NCBI GenBank assembly: GCA_013368375.1
Contig: JAACJP010000074.1
Location: 1 to 59,410 of the forward strand
Origin: Tricholomella constricta
Taxonomy: Eukaryota > Basidiomycota > Agaricomycetes > Agaricales > Lyophyllaceae
Direction of reading: 5' to 3'
DNA: 59,410 bases
The position numbers were made by a program, and so were the translations under genes. The number at the start of each line of letters is the position of its first letter. Positions within the stretch are counted from its first letter, which is position 1. The notes under the pieces are model-generated. The model worked only from the letters and a program-made list of their open reading frames with translations, was not told the DNA's origin and searched no databases. Below, piece after piece: positions 12,010-22,897 of this stretch.

Positions 12010-12986
12010 GGGTGTGACCTGAGTCATGATGTGGCTGTGTAGTGGACACTACACAGCCACCATCCAGTGTGACAGTTACTTGGGTGTGACTAGTGTGGCA
12101 CATCTGGAGTATCTCGTAACTCAACTTCTGACCGTAGAAAAATTAAGCAACTGTGAGAATATTTATCACTCTGTTGTCTTGTATTGACTAGTGAAGAAAC
12201 CATGTGAAACGGACTTGAACTGATGAACATATGTATTACCACTGATGACACACTATACTCTGAGACCGAAACTCTAACCGAGACACGAGAAAAAACGTTC
12301 CCATACCCTAATCTCTAACCGAGACACCCGAAGCTCTAACGCAAACCTCTAACTCAAACCTCTAACCGGTTGCCGGGTACGCCACTCGCTGAGTACACCA
12401 CTCGCTACGTACGCCACTGATAAGCTTGTGACTCAAGATCTGAGCGCCGGTTCTCCGAGATCTGTTGAATCTGGGGCCTTTTGATACTCCTCTTTCATCT
12501 TCTAAACTTCCAGCGAGAACCGAATAAATGCTGCAAAGATACAACATGTCCTCCTCCTGATACGGAAACTGATAAGCTCGTAACTCAAGATCTGAGCGCC
12601 GGTTCTCAGAGCTCTGTTGGATCTGGGGCCTTTTAATACTGTCCTTGCATATTACAAAGTTCCAGCGAGAACCGAATAAATGCTACGGAGATACAACATG
12701 TCCTCCTCCTAATACCCACCACTGATAAGCTCGTAACACAAGATCCGAGCGCCGGTTCTCGGAGTTGTCTTGCATCTGGGGCCTTTTAATACTCCCCTTT
12801 CACATTATAAACTTTCCAGCGAGAACCGCATAAATGCTGCCATGCTATTCCCTCATCAGTCATATTTCCACCAAACACCTATTATTCTTCCAATTTTAAC
12901 CCGGTTCTCCGAGCACCACAGCCAACTGACATTCCTACCATCCATCCCCATCTTTTGTACCAGCCAGATAGTTGCACCGTCACGGG

Positions 12987-13009
12987 GCGCACTGGCCCGG
13001 CCAGTGCGC
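12987..13009. repeat. Perfect palindrome closing macro-unit 1
   Basis: GCGCACTGGCC-C-GGCCAGTGCGC, 11-bp arms around one base. The same sequence closes macro-unit 2 at 13953-13975. A variant closes macro-unit 3 at 14850-14872. Confidence 0.85.
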
Positions 13010-13952
13010 GGCACATTATGTTAGGGTGTGACCTGAGTCATGATGTGGCTGTGTAGTGGACACTACACAGCCACATGGGTGACAGTTCTACTGTCACTTG
13101 GGTGTGACCTGAGTCATGATGTGGCTGTGTAGTGGACACTACACAGCCACCATTCAGTGTGACAGTTACTTGGGTGTGACCAACGTGGCACATCTGATGT
13201 GTTATCACTGATCACACACTATATTCTGAAGCCGAAACTCTAACCGAGACACGAGAAAAAACGTTCCCATACCCTAATCTCTAACCGAGACACCCGAAGC
13301 TCTAACGCAAACCTCTAACTCAAACCTCTAACCGGTTGCCGGGTACGCCACTCGCTGAGTACACCACTCGCCACGTACACCACTGATAAGCTTGTGACTC
13401 AAGATCTGAGCGCCAGTTCTCCGAGATCTGTTGAATCTGGGGCCTTTTAATACTCCTCTTTCATCTTCTAAACTTCCAGCGAGAACCGAATAAATGCTGC
13501 AAAGATACAACATGTCCTCCTCCTGATACGGAAACTGATAAGCTCGCAACTCAAGATCTGAGCGCCGGTTCTCTGAGATCTGTTGGATCTGGCGCCTTTT
13601 AATACTTCTCTTTCATATTATAAACTTCCAGCGAGAACCGAATAAATGCTGCCCAGATACCACATGTCCTCCTGCTGATACCGACCATTGATAAGCTCGT
13701 AACCCAAGATCCGAGCGCCGGTTCTCGAAGTTCTGCTGGATCCGGGGGCCTCTAATACTCCCCTTTCACATTATAAACTTTCCAGCGAGAACCGCATAAA
13801 TGCTGACATGCTATTCCCTCATCAGTCATATTTCCACCAAACACCCGTTATTTTTCCAATTTTAACCCGGTTCTCCGAGCACCACAGCCAACTGGCATTC
13901 TTACCCCTCATCCCCATCTTTTGTACCAGCCAGATAGTTGCACCGTCACGGG

Positions 13953-13975
13953 GCGCACTGGCCCGGCCAGTGCGC
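13953..13975. repeat. Perfect palindrome closing macro-unit 2
   Basis: Identical to the palindrome at 12987-13009, in the same context ('caccgtcacggg' before, 'ggcacattatgttagg' after). Confidence 0.85.
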
Positions 13976-14849
13976 GGCACATTATGTTAGGTCGTGGTCA
14001 CTACATACTGTCACTTGGGTGTGACCTGAGTCATGATGTGGCTGTGTAGTGGACACTACACAGCCACCATCCAGTGTGACAGTTACTTGGGTGTGACCAA
14101 CGTGGCACATCTGACGTGTTATCACTGATCACACACTATATTCTGAAGCCGAAACTCTAACCGAGACACGAGAAAAAATGTTCCCATACCCTAATCTCTA
14201 ACCGAGACACCCGAAGCTCAAACGCAAACCTCTAACTCAAACCTCTAACCGGTTGCCGGGTACGCCACTCGCTGGGTACGCCATAGCTCGTAACTCAAGA
14301 TCTGAGCGCCGGTTCTCCGAGTTCTGTTGGATCTGGGGCATTTTAATACTCCTCTTTCAGATTATAAAGTTCCAGCGAGAACCGAATAAATGCTGCGGAG
14401 ATGCAACATGTCCTCCTGCCGATACCCACCACTGATAAGCTCGTAACATAAGATCCGAGCGCCGGTTCTCTGAGATCTGTTGGATCTGGGGCCTTTTAAT
14501 ACTGTCCTTTCATATTACAAAGTTCCAGCGAGAACCGAAGAAATGCTACGGAGATACAACATGTCCTCCTGCTGATACCCACCACTGATAACCTCGTAAC
14601 ACAAGATCTGAGCGCCGGTTCTCGGAGTTTCCTTGCATCTGGGGGCTTTTCATACTCCTCTTTCATATTATAAACTTTCCAGCGAGAACCGCATAAATGC
14701 TGACATGCTATCCCCTCATCAGTCATATTTTCACCAAACACCAATTACTTTTACAATTTTCACCCGGTTCTCTTAGCACATGAGCCAACTCATATTTCTA
14801 CCATCCATCCCCATCATTTGTACCAGCCAGATAGTTGCACCGTTACGCG

Positions 14850-14872
14850 ACACACTGGCCCGGCCAGTGTGC
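14850..14872. repeat. Variant palindrome closing macro-unit 3
   Basis: The arm sequence changes to ACACACTGGCC / GGCCAGTGTGC. One arm position is changed on both sides (G-C to A-T), keeping the pair; the outermost position is changed on one side only. It lies 15 bp before the transposase fragment begins. Confidence 0.75.
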
Positions 14873-14887
14873 GGCACATTATGTTAG

Positions 14888-16568
14888 GCCTTTGTCACCC
14901 GAGAACTTCCTCGTGAGGAGGCAGCGCGTGGGAGACGTGAAGCTGCAACAGCTGCTCGTAAGGAGAAAGGAAAGGAGAATGCTCCCACAGACCCAACGAC
15001 GCAAAAAAGACAGAAGAAGGATGGGCCCCGTCAAAAGCTCTTCAACCTCGGTACATATAAAATGCACGCGCTAGGAGACTACGTCAAGAACATCTGGTTG
15101 TATGGCACAACTGATAATTATTCTACCCAAGTCGTGAGTTGTCTTCCTCTATCAGGCACTGCTCGACTAAAGACTCTGTCAGGGCGAACTTGAACATCGG
15201 CGGGTCAAACGCTTTTATGCACGAACCAACAAACTGCGCCGATTCACATGTCAGATAGCAAAACATCAACGGCGAGAACGTATTCTTCGAAACATGAGGC
15301 TTCGTAACGAACTGGTCATTCCTCAGCCCGTCGGAACCAACACGAACGATACCAACATCCCCATTTCTCCTCCACAAGCACCTACCAAGCCTACCGCTTC
15401 AGTTCCTTTTGAGGTGTCCGAACCACTTCCCAACACACCGCCTTTCCTTCACCACCATGTCTCGGAGTCAACCAAACAGTACGAAAATGTCACGCGATGG
15501 CTTACAGAGCATCGCGATGACCCTGCGATGACGGTACGTGAACTGTTAATGTATCTTCTCTCCACTAAATGCACTGCAGGACTTTCTACCTCACCTCAAG
15601 GACCATCTGCTTGGCCGAATCCTAGGCCGCTCATTCGACGGCGACGAGACACCCTTCTCAGATGACGACCGAAACACCATCAGTTTTGTGAACAACAAGA
15701 TTTACAAACACAAGGTTATCCGCATAAATTACACGACCTACGACATGCGACGCTCGCAGGACTCCATCAACCCCCGAACTCACGCCGATGTCATGGTTCT
15801 CTCGCGGGAAGATTCCAACGGCCGTGATTCACACCCGTACTGGTACGCACGCGTGATCGGGATCTTTCACGCTCAAGTTCGACACGTTGGACCGGAAAGT
15901 TCAAAATCAGATGAACCACAGAAGATGGTCTTCCTCTGGGTTCGTTGGTTCGGACGGGATCTCAAACATTGTGCTGGTTGGACTGCTCGACGACTACATC
16001 GCGTTGGATTTGTAGATGGCCTTGACCCCCAGGCATTTGGATTTCTGGACCCAAGTGAGGTGATTCGCGGTGTTCACATGATCCCCGCGTTTGCCCATGG
16101 TCATACTTCAAGTTCCCTCGGCCCTTCAATTGCGCGCCAGGCTACCGAAAATAACGAAGACTGGACATATTACTATATTGGATTGTAAGTGTATGTTCCT
16201 CTTTAAATTGTCTACATGCTGAGTTAACCGATAGGTTTGCTGACAGAGACATGTTCATGAGGTTTCGTGGAGGCGGGATCGGACACAAAGCCATGTGGGA
16301 CACCTTGAGGAAAATCAGTCAGGAGTTTCTCAGCCTATTCAAGGAGGATGAAGGTGACGACCCGATGATTGGCGGGAGTGGCTTGAGCAACGAAAATATT
16401 GGCGGCAGCAATGACGAGGAAGAAGATAGCCAAGATGAGGAAGATGACCGGGACTCCGACGATGCTGCTGAGGACGAAGACGAAGCGAACGGCGAAGATT
16501 TGGGCCCCGAGGATGGCGAGGAGTCCTGGGAGGATGTTTTAGATGTCGAGGGGTATGCCCCGCTTTGA
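14888..16568 (+). mobile_element. Plavaka-like transposase, C-terminal half (5'-truncated)
   Basis: Four exons (14888-15133, 15183-15533, 15580-16184, 16235-16568) join in frame to 511 residues with clean GT...AG introns. Recognisable segments in order are: 'KLFNLGTYKMHALGDYV' with 'YGTTDNYSTQ', 'GELEHRRVKRFYARTNK', 'INYTTYDMRRSQDSINPRTH', 'SHPYWYARVIGIFHAQV', 'VGFVDGLDPQAFGFLDPSEV', 'RGVHMIPAFAHG', 'FADRDMFMRFRGGGIGH' and a long acidic tail. This order is typical of the C-terminal half of the large transposon proteins (Plavaka/KDZ-like, cut-and-paste class) common in Agaricomycetes. The N-terminal zinc-finger and catalytic parts are absent. An in-frame TAG lies just upstream at 14885-14887, exactly at the edge of the satellite. 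It is therefore a fragment, with the retained part apparently undamaged. The exact superfamily name is from memory. Confidence 0.8.
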
Positions 16569-19500
16569 TTTTTTTTTGTTTTCCCTTCGTGCTCGCTCTC
16601 ATGTTTGTGATGCAATAAACGGTTCAGAAATCTTTTACATTCTTTGTAATATTGCCAACAAGATTGATGAACTATGAAAGGTACAAATAACATCCTCCTC
16701 ACCTTACATTTTGCCTCCAGAATTGGCTTGACCATCCCTGCTCGTCACAAAGATGGGCACCAGTAGTCCGTCAAATACCATGTCCCGCCATGTTGGGCGG
16801 ACATTCCCACGGGCCACCGTCGAATACCGAGTCTCAGCCCTTTTGCTGATGTTGGACTTCTTACTCACACTGGAATTCATAAACCCCCTTCCATCCTTGT
16901 TCATTCGCTCAGATACAAGTCATTCTCGATAATGAGATTAGACGCCGTGCACTTGATCGTAGAGAAGCTTGACGACATGGCGCTCTGGATAATAATGCGC
17001 ATGCGTGAGCGCATACAGGAGTGAGTGGATGAACGGAGGCTGGAGCACGCACGATTTGTGGTTGGTCCAACAATTTGCCGGCAAGGACCTCGCCTATCGT
17101 CATCTAGGTACTGCGAAGGATTGATATGCCACTCAAGAAATAAAGGATCAATGATACAATCTGCGAGAATGAGAAAAATAAGCTCACTTAAACAAATGGT
17201 ACCAGTTCGCACATGCAATACCCTGCCTCCATCATAACCAGCGCGATGCCTCTTCTCGGCGCAGGCGAGATTCCAGCGAGAACGTAGGTAGAGAAAGGAT
17301 CCAGATGTATACTAGTAGTCAAGAACAACCGCTAATAAAGACCCGGAGTCGAAGAAAATGCAAAAAGTGCGAGGCCGAAAAGTCGTTGTTATGTCATTGG
17401 TCTGGGACGTCTAACGGGCACCAGGGTAGTGAAGTGAGAATTTCGAGCACCATAGCGTAACCCCAGCAAGAATCCAATGCTCAAGGAGCTGGCGGAATTA
17501 TCTGTTTGAGAGCCAAGCGGAGCCAGATGCCAGAGTGGAAAAATGGGCGCGTCGCTGCGATGTCTATGCCGGCTCGGAGTTCGGACTCGGGAGTCAGCCT
17601 GCTAAGATCCGGAAAGCAGGACGGCGTTGAGCTTGAAGACTGTAGTTACTCCTATCACTTGACATTAGAGAACAAAGACTAGACCCCCCGAAAAGAAGAT
17701 GCAGGCGGATCGAAGAAGGTGGCCAGGCCAGTGAGAACATAGGCAGTGATTCGAGACCGGGGTCCGTCGTTGGCTGGGCAGTGTTGACCGGGAAGGGGGA
17801 GAAAGACACAAGAAGGTAATAGCCCCACAGAGATGCACAAGGCACCAAGCACAGACACAGAATTGACCACGGTAGATGCATTGGCACTGATGAAGAGCGA
17901 GGAGAAAAAGCCGACAGCGGGTTTGTACGTGTTAGGGCCGGGATTGGGCGGGTCGCAGACACCACCGAAACAGCTATTGGCGCGACAACTTAGGGTCTAA
18001 CGTCAGGTAGGCAGGCGCTCCAGGTGCGTTGTAAGTATAACATGCCGATGAGTTCATTTAACTTTTTAGAAGACTTTTTATCCTAGACAATACCCAGGCA
18101 TCTGAGGACGTGTGCGTCAATTCCCCTTTATTCCTCGCGGTCGGGACCCACCACACGGCGTCCGCTCTCTCTTCATCTCATGTCGTCCTCTTCACATCGT
18201 ATAGCGCGTGTGACCCCTCACAGAACGCTGCAAAATTTGCTGAAGGCATGATGACCTGTGCGAATCGAGGGACGAAGCAAATCAGTCCAACGAATGACGT
18301 CCTCGCCTCGTTCAATGATCTATACACACAATCAAAGTGTCCCCTCTTCTCGATGCTGTATCAGGGGTACCGTTCAATTGAGTATTCGGTCCTCAACGTC
18401 TTTGGTACCCACGTTCTCGAGCGAACGGGCGCTGCAGCTTCATATGGGACAGCGATATTGCACGATTGCAGGATCATGTTGGGGCGTGCGATCACGCGAG
18501 CTGTGAGTGTGTGTGCGACCTAGGTTGAGGAGCAAAGGAAGAACCGTTCCCCAGCCTTTGACGGGGTGAGATATTCAATTCCGGGATCCTCTCGACGTAA
18601 GCTTGGTTTTCCTCGTGTGATCGAGGGATCATATCCCTGCCATCGGTTTGAGCAACCCAACTTATGTTCCACTGACCCCCGCAGATGTTCTCTTGGTCTC
18701 AACGGCAGTGCGAAAGATGAGCTTTTGGTCACGCGGTGAAAGCGCGGTGGCGAGTTGGGGCTGACGGACAGGATGAGCGGCCCATGCCCAAACAGCGTAC
18801 GGCGTGCTTCGCCTATCGTGCCGTCCTAGCCCTTCTCTTGAACCCTTCCCTCTCCCTCGTAAACAGATAGCTCACAGCCTGTGAGTCTAATACAATGCGT
18901 CCGCGCTTACCGTTTGAAGTTCCACTGATATATTTGCTGCATAATGAACGACTGGCGCTACTGCGCTAGAAAGTTCCCCATCTGCCCTCTCGCCTCTCCC
19001 TCGCCTGTTCATGAAAAAATCAAGAAGGTCTCGTTCTCGGGAACGCAACGCACCTCGACCTCCGCGTCTCTGATCAAACCCAAAGCCGAAGCGCAACCGT
19101 TCAGCCCTTCGTGGCATGGTGTACTCGACCGTAGTTGGTACTGCACAACTGGACGATGTCGAAATTGCACACACAGACGCGGAGGTGGTAATGATGAAAG
19201 AGAGAGGAAGGCGTATTTTGAGGGGAACCACACGAGGAACAGTGCACGTACAGTGCGTACTTGCCCTCAAGTTTAATACATTGCAGTTCTCATCCAGCCT
19301 GCTCTGTCTGTCCCTCCGAGGGTGTGCTGCAAAGCATCTCAGCCCTCGCGCCCAGGAAGGTCCGGGGGGCTTGTATCGTACTCACATTACTCATATCATA
19401 TTGCAGCCTTTGGACCGCTAGTGAGAGTCACGTTCGACCTTTGAAATACCGATAAGAATATAATTCAAAGTGGACATGGAACATACGTCCGTACCTAAAC

Positions 19501-20315
19501 CTCCGCGCGATGATCCCCAAGAATCAATGTCCACACGCACACACCGCTGCGGGTATGTGATCACATCTATCTCTTCATCCACATGAAGAACTACGATGCC
19601 CCAGTGAGGGTGAGTCATGGTGGTCGCGGGGCCCATACACACGCAACATGGTCAAAAGCCAAGACGAGATGGCGACAGTGCCACAAGGTCTTCCATCAAA
19701 AGCACCCGATGCGACTCAATTGCAAGGCCTCAAAATAGACTGTTTGGTCTATCCAAATTCCAAGCATGACATGGATGTTTATCGGGGGGGAGGTCACGGT
19801 GCCTTGAATCTACCCACGACAGCTGACAACGGGAGCGGCATGACATGACGTAGGTACCAGGTTCCACCTCGTGCTTATCGGAAAGTATCCGCGGTTGAGG
19901 CTAAGCAAGCAACGGAAGTCGAAGAGGAGTCAAGGACTGGTCATCCTAAGGCACGGTGTAGAACGACGCGGAGTGAAAGCATTGGTGGGGTTCGAAAGCA
20001 TGAGAGAAATTCCGGCTGAAGTGCCGAACCCGCTACTAGCACAAGGCCGATACGCGAAAGATGTGTTCATCACAGGCACCAAGCCAACGGGTGCCTCGCC
20101 CGAGTCCACCGGGGCTATCTATACAAAGGCTGGGCAATCCGTCCTCAGATGTCATCTGGCTCTGTCTGCAAGGTACAACAACGACGACAGCTTGAATAAA
20201 TCGCTGAAACAAAGGCCCTTCACCTCCATGATGATCGCTCACTCAGGCAGTATTCAAACAAATACGACAGATGCAATGATGTTTTTCTTTACGAGTCGGG
20301 CCGAAAATATCGAAA
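16569..20315. other. Intergenic, no firm gene
   Basis: Several frames of 60-180 codons occur on both strands but none carries a recognisable motif or consistent splice structure, apart from the possible membrane exon at 17675-17970. Nothing resembling a transposon terminus paired with 14888 was found. Confidence 0.45.
17675..17970 (-). CDS. Possible membrane-protein exon, unidentified
   Basis: One minus-strand frame reads '...GVCDPPNPGPNTYKPAVGFF' then 'VVNSVSVLGALCISVGLLPS' and 'ITAYVLTGLATFFDP'. This gives two plausible hydrophobic segments and a loop with Cys, Pro and Gly. It ends at a stop near 17679 unless spliced further. The pattern is like a small multi-pass fungal membrane protein, but I cannot place it in a family. 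Flanking exons are not resolved, so it may be a relic. Confidence 0.25.
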
Positions 20316-21978
20316 TCAGATGGCCTTCTTGGATTTTTGGTCGAGAGCGTCCTCCGAGAGCACACGCGCGGCTTGGCCATGCTTGTTTTTGTAGAACACG
20401 ATGTCGCCGTCATCTTCGATGAAGCAGCACTGCGTGAACGTGCGGTAGAGGGCGCGGAACGTGTTCTGAAAGCGCCGTGATGAGCAGAGAATAGACAGGA
20501 AAAGAGCGGGAAAACAGTACCGTTGAATCATAGTTATAATCTTCCTTTAAGACCTTCTTGATGGCCTCCGTGACGTACGGCTGGTTATCTGGCGCGGCGG
20601 GTCGGGATCAGATGGCTGCGCCGTGGCGATGAACAAATTACTAAGACGGCGCTTACAGAAAGGAATGGACGAGAACAAATGATGGGCGACCTAGGAAACA
20701 GCGAATATTAGTATCAGAACATAATGTAGCGCGACAGAGACAGAGACATGGCGTACATGGTCGTGAGAGACGTTATGCAAGAAGAAGCGCCCGGCCCAGC
20801 CCAGGAGCGGTCGGTCGACGGTGGACAATGCCCCCCGGAGAAAAGACCACTGCGCGTTACGGTAACGGGGGATGGTGGGATCAGAATGATGGAGGTAGGT
20901 GAGCATGACAATCCAATGGTTCGCCAGCTGCAATATTGACCATTAAACACAGAAGGAATAAAGGACGTGGAAGATAAACGCACGATATAGGGTATAAAGT
21001 ACAGCTTGAAGAAGTAGCCGAGACCCACTTTGCGCGTCCACATGTACAGAATACAGGACATGACGGTGAGGCCAATGTTTGATGCGATGATGCCTTTGCG
21101 CTCGTGAGGCTTGAAGAGCGGCGATGATGGTTGGAAATGCTGAGAACCAACGCAAATTAGCAGTTTGGGATGTACAAGATACATGAATGGGACAAACATT
21201 AGCCCAGGGAGGGTACATCTTGTTTCCCATGGCGTTGGTTACAAGGTAAAATTGCCAACCGAGAGCTTGCATAATAAGCATGCGGCCCAGAGTGTAGATG
21301 GGTGTCTCCTCAAAGATGTCGTGATAGTCAGTGATGTGGGCAGATGATTCGGACGGCAGATTGTAGTCGGAGCGGGTGAGGGGCACAAAGTTCTCTTCGC
21401 GCTCGACGGACATGGTGGCTTTGTGGTGTGCGTGGTGAGAAGACCTCCAAGCGTAGTACGGGACGAGAATGAACTAGTAGATTCAATAAGACCAGTCGAC
21501 TGAAAGGATGGAGAGGCGGCGCACCGTGTGGAGACTGAAACCGACGACGTGGTTGAACCACGAGTGTTTCGAGAGCGAGCCGTGACCGGCCTCATGAGCC
21601 ATGCACCACCAGCCTGCGAGTATGATGCCCTGCCAGTGCCAGTAGAGCGCCCACAGAGCCCATTTGATGATAGTGCCAATGGTCGAAGAAACACCGCCTT
21701 GAACGAGCGATCTTACGGCGGGGTCGATCAAACAGCCAAGTTTATAGACAATGATGGCGCAGAAGACATCACGAGCGATGTAGAGAAGAGCCTTCCCGGT
21801 GCTCTTCTCGTGTAGATGCTTCGGAATGACGGAGTGGACTTCTGACAAGGCAACCTAAATCGACACCATGGACTTTGATCATGGCTTCGAAGAAACTGAA
21901 AATTCGCACCTTAGTTGGCCTGAACCGCGTCTCCAGCCGTTTCTTGTATTCAGGACTATCTTCGAAAAGCAAGAACAT
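20316..21978 (-). CDS. Delta-12-type fatty acid desaturase (copy 1)
   Basis: Delta-12 desaturases of the ER membrane convert oleate to linoleate. Eight exons read on the minus strand (21910-21978, 21525-21854, 21198-21473, 20984-21139, 20757-20927, 20657-20690, 20521-20588, 20316-20465) join to 1254 nt, 417 residues, with intact frame. The three histidine boxes are present: 'HEAGH' (about residue 96), 'HHAHH' (about 143) and 'HVAHH' (about 344; split by an intron after HDH). Other family marks are 'WIVMLTYLHHSDP', 'TVDRPLLGWAGRFFLHN' and 'YDSTNTFRALYRTFTQC'. The start 'MFLLFEDSPEYKKR' followed by 'SEVHSVIPKHLHEKST' matches the usual N-terminus. It is transcribed away from a second desaturase. 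Box 1 has Ala where copy 2 has Cys. Strict delta-12 versus delta-12/delta-15 specificity cannot be read from sequence. Confidence 0.93.
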
Positions 21979-22897
21979 CTCTGAGATGGTATTGATTTAC
22001 TAAGGAGGTAAGTTGTGCACGGATTGCAAAACCAATCTGAAAAATGGACGTCTTTAATGGGACAGGTGTCGAGATCTCAATAACCAGAGTTGGCCGTCAC
22101 TGGCAGATATCCATTTGGCGTCCTGCAGCTTCAATCAAATAGAGTGCCACAGACGTTTGGCATGCCGGAAGGGTGCAAAAAAAACGCACGTGACTCCGGG
22201 CACGTCAGAACTGCCCAACCGCGTGCCGCTACGCGTACAGCTTGCGTACAGCTGCCCGGGTTTACTCGGGTTCAACTTCTCGTTGTCGATTCCTTCTAGG
22301 CTCCGCACTGACATGCCGACAAGTTCGCACTTGCGAATTGGCGTCTGTCTATCCTTGGCTACATTCCTTGAAATTTCGACAAGCGCGCCGCTCGCCTAGC
22401 GTAATGAACAGCCTCTGTTTGTTGAAGGACTCGGAGTGTCCGTTTCAAATTTATCATGTCGCCCTGGAGAAGACGCTAGAAAATCTGTTGACTAAATATA
22501 TGGAACACGAGCTATGATGTATCCGGTGTACTCAAGGATGCGATCATTGAAATCCTATCCTCTGTTTGCGCTTGGCCAAAATCAATATAAGTGATCATTG
22601 GTATCGCTCGCTGACGCAATTCTGCTAGTTCATTCGATTGGAGAGCGGATCACTGGAGATGGACGGGGGAAGGGTGACAGCGTGCGCCCGAATTTCCCTT
22701 TGTTGTCTCTGCAATCTGATATCATCTGTCACTCAAGGCAATGTGACCGTCGCAATTTGTTAAGATATTGATTTTTCCGACTCTCTAAGCAGTTCGACAT
22801 AAATATGAAGGTGTTTACAGCACTGACCGGCTCATTGCCCATTTTACACGGCTTTCGTTTCTGTTCACTTCTTGCTCTGATCTAGAGCTTCTACGGC
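21979..22897. promoter_or_regulatory. Shared divergent promoter region of the two desaturases
   Basis: The 919 bp between the two start codons contains no credible gene. A 'taaatatgaag' string near 22800 lies about 100 bp upstream of copy 2. I could not assign specific transcription-factor sites. The head-to-head arrangement makes a bidirectional control region likely, but that is inference. Confidence 0.55.

Larger units (their letters stand above)
12010..14887. repeat. Nested satellite: three ~0.95-kb macro-units of 150-bp sub-units
   Basis: A landmark ('gaaactctaaccgagacacgag') recurs at 12268, 13234 and 14151, i.e. every 917-966 bp. Each macro-unit contains, in order: (a) a perfect 14-bp-arm palindrome GTGGCTGTGTAGTG-GA-CACTACACAGCCAC, near 12031, 13043, 13122 and 14037, flanked by 'gtgacagttacttgggtgtgac'; (b) a block rich in 'ctctaacc(gag)'; (c) three sub-units of about 150 bp starting 'gataagct(c/t)gt', each containing CGGTTCTC and its complement GAGAACCG; (d) a terminal palindrome ending in 'gcggcacattatgttag'. 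No protein-coding sequence is seen; short frames repeated across units are shadows. Confidence 0.92.

Noticed and set aside
12280..12370. Telomere-like repeats (ctctaacc, ccctaatc)
   Set aside because: The basidiomycete telomere unit CCCTAA is not tandemly repeated; the strings are spaced irregularly and belong to the satellite macro-unit.
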